A stretch of DNA of 64,000 nucleotides from assembly GCA_023426245.1 (NCBI GenBank), contig JAFABB010000033.1:124001-188000 (forward strand). The letters are read 5' to 3'. The DNA comes from Bacillota bacterium (GTDB taxonomy: Bacteria > Bacillota > UBA4882 > UBA8346). The notes below the pieces were generated by a model. It did no database searches and was not told the DNA's origin. It worked only from the letters and a program-made list of their open reading frames with translations. Numbering within the stretch: position 1 is the stretch's first letter; each line of letters starts with the position of its first letter. Below are positions 57,147 to 64,000 of this stretch, one piece after another. The position numbers and the translations under genes are program-made.

Positions 57147-58877
57147 TCATTGACAATGCCGCCGGTCGAGATAGGTTGTATGGAGGAGATGGTGCGAACG
57201 TTCCCCCAGGGGTTTGTCTAAAAATTCCCGGTATAATTGGACAACGGCCGGATTTTCATGGGACTTGCGCAGCGGCATCCCCTGGTCCAGTCCGTAAAGG
57301 GCTCTCATCCGGTCTTGGCGGACCTGCCCGGCGGTGTTGTTGTATGGCTGGCCCGCGCCACCGATACATCCGCCGGGACAGGCCATGATTTCAATAAAAG
57401 TAGCATCACACTTTCCTTGTTTGATTTTCTCCAGAATTTGTTTGGCGTTTCCCAGGCCATGGGCTACGGCCACATTGATTTTTTGTCCGGCCAGGTCCAC
57501 CAAGGCCCCTTTGATCCCATCCAGGCCCCGTATCTCCGAAAATTCCAGTTTTTTTAAAGTTTGGCCGGTGACAACCTCATAGACTGTGCGCAGGGCTGCT
57601 TCCATCACTCCGCCGGTGGTTCCAAAGATGGCGGCCGCGCCGGTCGATATCCCCAGAGGGGCATCGAATTCCCCATCCGGCAACATGTTGAAGTCTATCC
57701 CCTGGTGGCGTAGCATCCTGCCAAGTTCACGGGTGGTTAAAACCGCATCCACATCGGGGAAAGTGCCGGAACGCATTTCCGGACGGGCGGCTTCAAATTT
57801 TTTTGCGATACAGGGCATGATTGAAACCAAAAAGATGTCACCCGACGGGATGCCGGTTATCTGGGCGTAATAGGTTTTCGCCAGAGCCCCGAACATTTGT
57901 TGCGGCGACTTGCAACTCGAGAGATGAGGCAGCAATTCCGGATAGTAATGTTCAATATAGTTAATCCAGCCGGGACAGCAGGAAGTGATCATCGGCAATA
58001 CGCCGCCATTTTGAATCCGATCCAGCAGTTCATGGCCTTCTTCCATAATTGTTAAATCAGCCGAAAAATCGGTATCGAACACCCGTTGAAATCCCAGTTC
58101 CCGTAAAGCGGCAACTAGTTTTCCAGTGGCAAGATCCCCGGCGGGCTGAGCGAATTCCTCGGCGATGGAAACCCGGATAGCCGGGGCTACCTGGACGATA
58201 ACATGCTTTTGGGGATCATGGAGCGCTTCCCAAACTTTGTCGGTATCGTCTTTTTCATGAATAGCCCCGACCGGGCAGGCCAAGGCGCACTGGCCGCAGA
58301 GTACACAGGCAGTCTCCGCCAATCGTTTACCGTATTCCGGGGCCAGACAAACATCAATACTGCGGTTTTGACTGTAAAGGATGCCCACTTCCTGGGTACT
58401 GTGGCAAACCTCGGCGCAGCGGCCGCACTTGACGCATTTATTGGGATTTCTCACCAAAGCCGGTGTTGAGGTATCGAGCGGCAAATTATTATGAATTTTT
58501 TCCCCTTGGATATCGCTGATGCCGAATCTGGCGGCTAATTGCCGTAGTTCGCAATTGCCATTGCGGATACAGGTCAGGCATTCCTGGGGGTGATCGGCAA
58601 AGATCAGTTCCAGAACCGTCCGGACGGTCTCACGGACCCGCGGAGAATTGGTGGCGATATTCATTCCGGCAGCCACTTGAGTGGAGCAGGAGGCCACCAG
58701 ATTTTTGATTCCGGCGACTTCCACCAGGCAAACCCGGCAATTGGCTTTTACGCGCTGATCCGGATGGTGGCACAGGGTGGGAATAAATGTTCCTTGTCCT
58801 CTGGCAGCCTCTAAAATCGAAATCCCGGAGGGCACTGAGACTTCCTTGCCGTTTAAAACAATTTGCACCATATTCAT
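57147..58877 (-). CDS. hydA: [FeFe] hydrogenase catalytic subunit of an NADH-linked complex
   Basis: A 576-residue subunit. From the N-terminus: a [2Fe-2S] plant-type domain (CHHPDQRVKANCRVCLVE), the His/Cys [4Fe-4S] motif HPQECLTCIRNGNCEL, two ferredoxin clusters (CVKCGRCAEVCHS and CVLCGQCALACPVGAI), and the H-cluster motifs TSCCPGW, MPCIAKKFEAARPE and EIMACPGGCIGGAGQP. It ends in the small-subunit-like C-terminus. It reduces protons using electrons from NADH and ferredoxin passed through HydB and HydC (group A3/A4-type). Start at ATG 58877, overlapping the previous stop as TAATG; GGAGG is 10 bases upstream. Confidence 0.96.
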   Translation of the reverse strand: MNMVQIVLNGKEVSVPSGISILEAARGQGTFIPTLCHHPDQRVKANCRVCLVEVAGIKNLVASCSTQVAAGMNIATNSPRVRETVRTVLELIFADHPQECLTCIRNGNCELRQLAARFGISDIQGEKIHNNLPLDTSTPALVRNPNKCVKCGRCAEVCHSTQEVGILYSQNRSIDVCLAPEYGKRLAETACVLCGQCALACPVGAIHEKDDTDKVWEALHDPQKHVIVQVAPAIRVSIAEEFAQPAGDLATGKLVAALRELGFQRVFDTDFSADLTIMEEGHELLDRIQNGGVLPMITSCCPGWINYIEHYYPELLPHLSSCKSPQQMFGALAKTYYAQITGIPSGDIFLVSIMPCIAKKFEAARPEMRSGTFPDVDAVLTTRELGRMLRHQGIDFNMLPDGEFDAPLGISTGAAAIFGTTGGVMEAALRTVYEVVTGQTLKKLEFSEIRGLDGIKGALVDLAGQKINVAVAHGLGNAKQILEKIKQGKCDATFIEIMACPGGCIGGAGQPYNNTAGQVRQDRMRALYGLDQGMPLRKSHENPAVVQLYREFLDKPLGERSHHLLHTTYLDRRHCQ

Positions 58878-60163
58878 TAAAGGGCTACCTCCGTGTAATC
58901 GTTCTCCGGATGGGGCCGGCAACATCCGAGATATTCCTCTCTGTAATACTCCAGGGAAGATTTTAAAGTATTTCCGGCCGCCTGACCCAGGCCGCAGAAG
59001 GAAGCGTTCTGAATGGCCCGGGTATAGCGTTCCAGAAGATCAACCGCATCTTTACCGGCCTCGCCTGCCAGCAGCTTCTGAAGAATGATGTTGGCCTGCC
59101 GCAAACCTTCCCGGCACGGTGTGCATTTTCCGCAACTTTCATGGAGGAAAAAGCGCAGCCGGTTTTGGACATTGGCCAGGATGGAGCGGGTGTCGTCCAG
59201 GATGAAAACGGCCCCGGAACCAATGGTAATCCCAGCCCGGGCGCAGGCTTGATATTCCAGCGGAGTATCCAGCAGTCCGGGCGGGACCAGCACCCCGGAT
59301 GCTCCCCCAATATTAACTGCCTTGATGGAGCGGCCGGGTTTGGGCCCACCGCCGTATTCGTCGATGATTTGGGCAAAATTGATTCCGAAGGGAACCTCAT
59401 AGAGGCCGCGCCGGACGACATCGCCGGAGAGGGATATCAATTTACTTCCCGGACTATCGCTGGTGCCGATCCGGCGGTACCAGGAGGCCCCATTTTCAAT
59501 GATTTGCGGAATATTGGCCAGGGTTTCCACATTATTAATTAAAGTTGGGCGATTCCAAAGCCCGCATTGGGTCGGGTAGGGCGGTTTCACCCGGGGGCGG
59601 CCTTTCCGGCCTTCGATCGATGAGAGTAACGCGGTTTCTTCTCCGCAAAGATAACTGCCTGCTCCGGAAAACAGTTCCAGCGAAAGGGAAAATCCGCTTC
59701 CCAGAATATTCTGCCCAAGCAAGCCTGCCTCGCCAGCTTGCTGCATACTAGCTCGCAAAATTTTTTGGGCTTCCGGGTACTCATGCCGGACATAGATGTA
59801 ACCGTGGGAGGCGCCGGACAGATAAGCGGCGATAGTGATCCCTTCAATCAATTGGAAGGGGATATGGGTCATGATAAAGCGGTCTTTAAAGGTTCCGGGC
59901 TCTCCTTCATCGGCATTGCAGACTATAAACCGATTGGTTTCGGCATTATCCCGGACCATGGCGATTTTTTTCCCGGTGGGAAAAGCGGCCCCGCCTCGGC
60001 CCCGCAGGCCGGAATCCTGAATCTCCCGGATCATGGCCTCCGGATGGTTCTCCAGTGCTTTTTTCAACGCCGTGTATCCGCCATTCTGGCGATAGGATTG
60101 GAGAAGGGCGGTTTGCCGGGACTGGATATTAAAAACCAAGGCATTTTCCGATGAATTATTCAT
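58877..60163 (-). CDS. hydB: NADH-binding flavoprotein subunit HydB (NuoF-like)
   Basis: A 428-residue NuoF-type subunit. It shows GLRGRGGAAFPTGKK (NADH/FMN-binding glycine loop), NADEGEPGTFKDR, YLCGEETALLSSIEGRKGRPR, GLWNRPTLINNVETLANI and the [4Fe-4S] ESCGKCTPCREG with CGLG. It lacks both the N-terminal thioredoxin-like and the C-terminal ferredoxin domains found in longer HydB proteins, so the electron path differs in that respect. It overlaps hydC by four bases and hydA by one. It couples NADH oxidation to the hydrogenase. Confidence 0.93.
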   Translation of the reverse strand: MNNSSENALVFNIQSRQTALLQSYRQNGGYTALKKALENHPEAMIREIQDSGLRGRGGAAFPTGKKIAMVRDNAETNRFIVCNADEGEPGTFKDRFIMTHIPFQLIEGITIAAYLSGASHGYIYVRHEYPEAQKILRASMQQAGEAGLLGQNILGSGFSLSLELFSGAGSYLCGEETALLSSIEGRKGRPRVKPPYPTQCGLWNRPTLINNVETLANIPQIIENGASWYRRIGTSDSPGSKLISLSGDVVRRGLYEVPFGINFAQIIDEYGGGPKPGRSIKAVNIGGASGVLVPPGLLDTPLEYQACARAGITIGSGAVFILDDTRSILANVQNRLRFFLHESCGKCTPCREGLRQANIILQKLLAGEAGKDAVDLLERYTRAIQNASFCGLGQAAGNTLKSSLEYYREEYLGCCRPHPENDYTEVAL

Positions 60164-60636
60164 GGCAGCACGCTCTCCTTCCGGATGACTTGAAGAATGG
60201 AAACGGCTTTTTCCGGCGTCAAGTCTCCATATATGGTGTCATCCACTTTGATGGCGGGCGACATGTAACAGGCTCCTAAACAATTGACTTCTTCCAGGGA
60301 GAAAAATCCGTCCGGGGTTGTTTGGCCCAGGGATATTGCCAGTTCTTGTTGAAGCGCTTTTAAAATCTTTATTTTTCCTGCATTTTCACAGGGGGCATTG
60401 GTGCAGACCCTGATCCGGTGGATTCCTCTGGGTTTGAAGGATAATTCCGTGTAAAAGGAGGCGGTGGAATAAACCCGGCAGCGCGATATTTTCAGGGATT
60501 CGGCGATTTGGTTGACATCGCTTTCACTGATGAACTGTTGGGGGTTTCCCTCCTGGACCGCCAGGAGGATTTGCAACAGGGGCGCTTTGAGGCCGCCGGA
60601 TTGTTCAATAATATCCTGGATTGCAGCTGGATGCAT
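60160..60636 (-). CDS. hydC: [2Fe-2S] subunit HydC (NuoE-like)
   Basis: A 158-residue thioredoxin-like [2Fe-2S] protein with the four Cys ligands in VCTNAPCENAGK and EVNCLGACYMSP. It begins with the helical YSTASFYTELSF region of NuoE. It is the first gene of the hydrogenase operon, ATG behind AAAGGAGATAAATT. It passes electrons between HydB and HydA. The 5' leader contains the IS-end-like palindrome. Confidence 0.93.
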   Translation of the reverse strand: MHPAAIQDIIEQSGGLKAPLLQILLAVQEGNPQQFISESDVNQIAESLKISRCRVYSTASFYTELSFKPRGIHRIRVCTNAPCENAGKIKILKALQQELAISLGQTTPDGFFSLEEVNCLGACYMSPAIKVDDTIYGDLTPEKAVSILQVIRKESVLP

Positions 60637-60653
60637 AATTTATCTCCTTTCCC

Positions 60654-60737
60654 GGGGCTGTCGCTTTTATGCAAAGAAATTGGAAATCTTGATAAAGGGG
60701 TACGATTGCGCACCCATTTTACTTTAGAGACAGCCCC
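60654..60737. mobile_element. 84-bp IS1182-end-like miniature element or relic
   Basis: It is bounded by GGGGCTGTC (60654-60662) and GAGACAGCCCC (60727-60737), which match the terminal repeats of the IS at 17537-19241 (GGGGCTGTCTCA). The interior has no transposase. It lies in the hydC leader, between the promoter and the ribosome site. Confidence 0.6.
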
Positions 60738-60785
60738 CTTGGCAGAGCGGGGTTTTCCGGATTGGAAAACATTGACTCTGACGAA

Positions 60786-60815
60786 AGTATATACTCAGAT
60801 GCAACCGCCGGTCAA
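60786..60815 (-). promoter_or_regulatory. Sigma-A promoter of the hydrogenase operon
   Basis: On the minus strand TTGACC (60815-60810), 18-base spacer, TATACT (60791-60786). It would give a leader of about 140 bases to hydC that contains the miniature element. A TTTCGTGAAAA-type half-site (possible Rex motif) lies just upstream near 60840. Confidence 0.7.
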
Positions 60816-60951
60816 TAATAGTTATTCTATCTGCAATTTCGTGAAAAACTCCTTACAATACCGCCCAATATTTAACGATATTCGCCAAAAATTTAACAAG
60901 CAGCCTGAATCAATGGAGTAATAAAAGATGTAGGCCACAGGGAAGAAACGA

Positions 60952-60986
60952 GAAAAGGAACCGGATTGAATGGTGTTCCGGTTCCT
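60952..60986 (-). terminator. Terminator of rex
   Basis: AGGAACCGGA (60956-60965) pairs with TCCGGTTCCT (60977-60986), 11-base loop, T residues on the minus strand. Confidence 0.8.
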
Positions 60987-61029
60987 GGGTCTTCTTTAGT
61001 ACTTTCGACAATTATTTCGTTGTCACGAA

Positions 61030-61677
61030 TCAGTTGTTGGTTTCCTTGTCGTTTTCGATCAGTTTATACCCCAAAATCATCAGGCTGTCGCTGAGATGGA
61101 TATTTTCAATGATCATTCCCGCCGGGACTTTTAATTCGATAGGCGCGAAATTCCAGATGCCTTTGATCCCCAGACTGATGATGAATGAAGCGACTTCATT
61201 GGCATAAGCTTCGGGTACGGTAAGAGCCGCAATATCCACCCGGTTGTTTTGGACAAACTCACCCAAGGTATCGAGATGTTTGATTTCGATATCTCTGATT
61301 CTCTTCCCGATTAACTGGGGGCTGATATCAAAGATGCCGGTGATTTTAAAACCTTTTTTTTCGAAGTCGCTATGTTTGGCCAGGGCTTGCCCCAGGGAAC
61401 CCGAGCCGATAATAATCACATTCTGCAAAATATGCATCCCCAGGAGCTTATGGATTTCCCGGTGTAAAGATTGAACATCGTAACCATAACCCTGGAGACC
61501 GGTACTTCCGAAGTTGGAAAAATCCTGTCGTACCTGCGAAGGAGTTATCCCCATGATGTTGCTGAGATCTCTGGAGGAAATTCTTTGAATCCCCAATTGC
61601 ATCAGCGCGGAAAGACTTCTGTAATATACCGGAAGGCGTTTGAGGGTCGGACTGGGAATTTTCTTTTCACATTTCAT
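61030..61677 (-). CDS. rex: Redox-sensing transcriptional repressor Rex
   Basis: A 215-residue Rex. It has an N-terminal winged helix (TLKRLPVYYRSLSAL, ISSRDLSNIMGITPSQVRQDFSNFG), the NADH-binding Rossmann loop IIGSGSLGQALAKH, and a C-terminal swapped helix. Rex binds DNA when NADH/NAD+ is low and releases it when NADH rises, typically controlling fermentation and hydrogenase genes. Its place next to hydCBA suggests direct control. I chose ATG 61677; an upstream TTG at 61698 is possible. Two candidate operators lie upstream. Confidence 0.94.
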   Translation of the reverse strand: MKCEKKIPSPTLKRLPVYYRSLSALMQLGIQRISSRDLSNIMGITPSQVRQDFSNFGSTGLQGYGYDVQSLHREIHKLLGMHILQNVIIIGSGSLGQALAKHSDFEKKGFKITGIFDISPQLIGKRIRDIEIKHLDTLGEFVQNNRVDIAALTVPEAYANEVASFIISLGIKGIWNFAPIELKVPAGMIIENIHLSDSLMILGYKLIENDKETNN

Positions 61678-61720
61678 TGCAAACAATTCACCACACAATC
61701 CTCTGATTGAAATCTACAGA

Positions 61721-61733
61721 TTGTATGATACAA
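61721..61733. promoter_or_regulatory. 13-bp odd palindrome upstream of rex
   Basis: TTGTAT-G-ATACAA, perfect 6-bp inverted repeat about 44 bases before the rex start. It could be an operator or overlap the promoter. Not a canonical Rex box. Confidence 0.4.
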
Positions 61734-61778
61734 CAGTTTGGAATAAAAAATAAGCCTGATTTGTTCATTTCTGGGAAA

Positions 61779-61796
61779 TTTAAATATTATTCACAA
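61779..61796 (-). promoter_or_regulatory. Weak Rex-box-like sequence upstream of rex
   Basis: On the minus strand it reads TTGTGAATAATATTTAAA. The left half matches the Rex consensus TTGTGAA exactly; the right half is poor. It would imply autoregulation. Confidence 0.3.
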
Positions 61797-61844
61797 TCTT
61801 GCGCAAAATGGAACAATCAAAAAAGAAACCTCAAACATCGTTTA

Positions 61845-61878
61845 AATAAAGAAACGGCAGGGTGAATGCCCGGCCGTT
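61845..61878 (-). terminator. Terminator of the pectate lyase gene
   Basis: AACGGC-a-GGG and CCC-g-GCCGTT (61853-61878) form a 9-bp stem with one mismatch; the minus strand runs into a T-rich stretch. Confidence 0.72.
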
Positions 61879-61914
61879 AAAAAGTTTCAGCGGATGTAAG
61901 AACCCGTATCTTTT

Positions 61915-63273
61915 TTACGGTAAGGTATAGGGCATACTGGCGGTCGTTGAAAGTACATTACCGCGAGCCCCGATATCATAACCGTTTACTCCGGCGCCCT
62001 TCAAATCGCTGCTGCTCACCAATTGGAAGAAGGTTCCGTAATTGATGGAGCCGTTGGAATTGCGGGAAACCGGCGCAGTACCGAAAGTGTAGGAAGGAGT
62101 TGATGCGAAATCAGCTGCGGTCGCCACAATACTTCCCGTATAGTTGGTGGAAGTCTGGGAACTCTTGTTATACCACACATTCGAATAGGAGATATCGCCC
62201 GCCGTCACATAATGGTCGTTGCCGCCACCCGCATAAGATAAGTTATTGCTTAAAGCATGCGTCCCGTTGGCAAATGCGAAATTATAATTGCTGGTTGATT
62301 GTGAGGAAGTACTGGTCATTGAATTATGCCAGGAAGTGCATTGAGTAACCGTAATCGGACCCGGGTTGCTGTTATCGGTGAAGCCGTGCTTCTTGTTGTA
62401 AAAGGCCATGCAACGCCGGACAGTATGTTGGACCGAATTGGAGGAGGAGCCGAGTTTATACCCGTTACCATCGCCGTTACTCAAAGTGCTGCCGTCGGAA
62501 AGTAATCCGTTGCTGTAGGAGACACAGTCTTCAATGACCACCGGCCCAATGACTCCGGTACTGCTCTTGGTATAGAGATCCCAACCGTCATCAATGTTAT
62601 TATGAGCGATACAGCCACGGAAAACATTACCGTAACCGGTTGTAAGTTTGCAGGCAAAGCCGTCCGCGTCTTCACCGTCCGGATCTTTATTATCATAAGA
62701 ATCGCAATTTAAGATCAGATTATAGCTCGGCCAGTCCCCAATGCTGCTAAGTGAGCTATCCCTGCGCCCGAGCTGCAGTCCGCTGTCCCGGTTGGAATAG
62801 GTAGAGCATTGATTGATTACGTTATAACTCCCGCCGATATAGATGCCGTTGTCGCCGGCCCCTTTCACTTTGATTCCTTTGATATGCCAGTAGTTTCCAT
62901 TGATGGTCAGGCCGCGGTTGGCGTCAGCCAGGGCTTGGCCGGAAAAATCAAAAACAGGCGCGCTTTCACCCGATACCGAGGTAATGGTTTTGAATGAACC
63001 GTTCGCTCCGTTATTGCCGTAGGCAACAGTAATACCGGTGGAATAGGAATAGGTGCCGCTATGGACATAAATTGTACCACCGGAAGACAAATTCGTTATC
63101 GCAGCCTCCAGCGTCATTGGGCTGCTGGTTGTTCCTGTGCCGTTGGCAGTGCCGGATGTTGTGACATGGATCACGGATGAGGATGCCATAATATTGGATG
63201 TGCCCCAGCAGAAGACGGCAGCCAGACAAAGAATCAATACCAGTTGAATCCTAAAGTTACCATTGGTTTTCAT
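61915..63273 (-). CDS. Secreted family 9 pectate lyase-like parallel beta-helix protein
   Basis: A 452-residue exported protein. The signal peptide lies in residues 1-30 (IQLVLILCLAAVFCWG). The rest is a right-handed parallel beta-helix with NGxYIGGSYNVINQC, SGLQLGRRDSS, and the family 9 signature DGEDADGFACKLTTGYGNVFRGC..NNIDDGWDLYTK. In PL9 enzymes this region carries the Asp Ca2+ ligands and catalytic Lys. It probably cleaves de-esterified pectin by beta-elimination outside the cell. ATG behind AGGGAGGTT. Confidence 0.87.
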   Translation of the reverse strand: MKTNGNFRIQLVLILCLAAVFCWGTSNIMASSSVIHVTTSGTANGTGTTSSPMTLEAAITNLSSGGTIYVHSGTYSYSTGITVAYGNNGANGSFKTITSVSGESAPVFDFSGQALADANRGLTINGNYWHIKGIKVKGAGDNGIYIGGSYNVINQCSTYSNRDSGLQLGRRDSSLSSIGDWPSYNLILNCDSYDNKDPDGEDADGFACKLTTGYGNVFRGCIAHNNIDDGWDLYTKSSTGVIGPVVIEDCVSYSNGLLSDGSTLSNGDGNGYKLGSSSNSVQHTVRRCMAFYNKKHGFTDNSNPGPITVTQCTSWHNSMTSTSSQSTSNYNFAFANGTHALSNNLSYAGGGNDHYVTAGDISYSNVWYNKSSQTSTNYTGSIVATAADFASTPSYTFGTAPVSRNSNGSINYGTFFQLVSSSDLKGAGVNGYDIGARGNVLSTTASMPYTLP

Positions 63274-64000
63274 TACCGAGAACCTCCCTTTTTAATATTT
63301 TTAATCATTAAAAACCAGTGCAGGTTGTTTGAATCCGATGCCTCCTTTCTTCAATTTTTTTCGATTGAATCTGGATGGCAAAATTTTATGGAAAAATATG
63401 GTACACATACATTATATTGCGCTATGCGATTTTTGTATTTGCAATTCTTGCCAATATTTAACAAATATGTCGATAATTTGTCATGGATTGGTAAGAATGC
63501 GATCTATCTCAAAGGTATCAGGGCTGTTCCGAAAGTAAATGGATTGATTTTGAAGTAATTATTAGAGGGAAAGGACAGATAATCCACCACGAAACAGGAA
63601 AGGGAAGGAAAAGAGGGAAGCCGGTTGGTTTTGAGCAACGCAAGTGGTTTTATTTCGTGGAAAGGGGATAAAGCTTAAAGTTCTTTGAGAAAAGGAAGCC
63701 CTAAAAGGAGGTTAACAAGGACAGGAGTATAGGATTTATAGGATTCAAGAGTGGCGGCGCGTCCGCGCGAAGGCTTAGATCCGGCAGATTGCTTTCTAAA
63801 ATATAAAAACCGAGCCTCTGGGATCCATGTTCCTGAGGCCAAAGTGTTTTTTGTACCCCAGAGCGAGCTTTTTCTAGATCGGAGGGAGCTTTTGGTTACT
63901 TCCCTTATGGAACCACGAATGGCACGAAAAAATACCAAAATGGAAATCAAAAAGATGGCGTAATGGAGAGTGGCGGATGAATCCTTGGAGTTTTACTCTT
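63274..64000. other. Right-end non-coding region
   Basis: About 727 bases. It contains an AT-rich palindrome TTTTTAAT-C-ATTAAAAA (63298-63314) near the lyase gene start, a GGATTTATAGGATT repeat copy (63732-63745), and open frames without ribosome sites. A frame at 63751-63963 looks accidental. I see nothing further. Confidence 0.6.

Larger units (their letters stand above)
60637..61029. other. Region between hydC and rex
   Basis: About 390 bases on the coding side of neither gene. It holds the IS-end-like element, the hydrogenase promoter and the rex terminator. No further gene is supported. Confidence 0.7.

Noticed and set aside
60508..60921. 137-residue plus-strand frame between hydC and rex
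   Set aside because: It crosses hydC, its leader, the miniature element and the promoter, with no ribosome site.
63675..63963. Overlapping frames on both strands near the right edge
   Set aside because: No ribosome-binding sites, poor composition, and presence of a dispersed repeat suggest non-coding DNA.
1..64000. tRNA, rRNA or tmRNA genes
   Set aside because: Reading by eye I found no convincing cloverleaf with TTCGA-type loop or rRNA segment; a tRNA scan would be needed to be certain.

Overview
The window looks like the chromosome of an anaerobic, spore-forming, fermentative member of the Bacillota. The support is indirect: CgeB-like glycosyltransferases and SPOCS/DUF3794-type proteins (families typical of endospore formers), a trimeric NADH-linked [FeFe] hydrogenase next to the redox repressor Rex, a Bacillus-type TRAP regulator, and strong Shine-Dalgarno sites throughout. 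A Hydrogenispora/Limnochordia-like lineage would fit, but I cannot prove it from this sequence.

Layout. (1) About 1-24.3 kb is a surface or spore-surface glycosylation locus. It holds dTDP-rhamnose genes (rmlC, rmlD, rmlA; no rmlB seen), a GDP-6-deoxyhexose reductase-like gene, a GNAT and a NeuD-like acyltransferase, GT2 enzymes, three paralogous StrF-type glycosyltransferases, two CgeB-like glycosyltransferases and a CmcI-like methyltransferase. Set among them are two paralogous proteins of unknown family (MSQP..AIYASIP) that may be the decorated substrates, and large SPOCS-repeat proteins flanking an IS1182-type insertion. Several transcription units here are preceded by CATA-N3-TA boxes like those read by mother-cell sigma factors. 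(2) 24.3-33.3 kb holds a class B penicillin-binding protein, small secreted or Cys-rich proteins, a structured non-coding stretch with a terminator, malic enzyme with a two-component system, and two membrane-associated proteins of unknown role. (3) 33.4-41.3 kb is a complete tryptophan operon with its own regulator. A perfect sigma-A promoter drives mtrB (TRAP), then comes an attenuator leader rich in NAG triplets, then an in-frame DAHP synthase-anthranilate synthase I fusion, trpG, trpD, trpC, trpF, trpB and trpA. (4) 41.3-46.2 kb holds a DUF6323/DUF6179-like pair behind a second perfect promoter and a large secreted NAGPA-type protein.

(5) 46.2-47.4 kb is a repeat-rich non-coding island with a 21-bp tandem array. 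(6) 47.5-56.4 kb is a type II secretion/pseudopilus operon (E, F, G, H, I, J, K, L-like, M-like, C-like) with no secretin or prepilin peptidase in view. Inverted dispersed repeats flank it. (7) 56.9-61.7 kb holds a DUF551-like small protein, the hydrogenase operon (hydC-hydB-hydA order) and rex. (8) 61.9-63.3 kb is a secreted family-9 pectate lyase-like protein. The last 0.7 kb appears non-coding and repeat-containing.

The most notable system is the trp locus. TRAP is encoded at the head of the operon it should control, and the enzyme starting the shikimate pathway is fused to the Trp-inhibited enzyme that commits chorismate to tryptophan. Gene starts were chosen by Shine-Dalgarno spacing and paralog alignment and often differ from the longest open frame.
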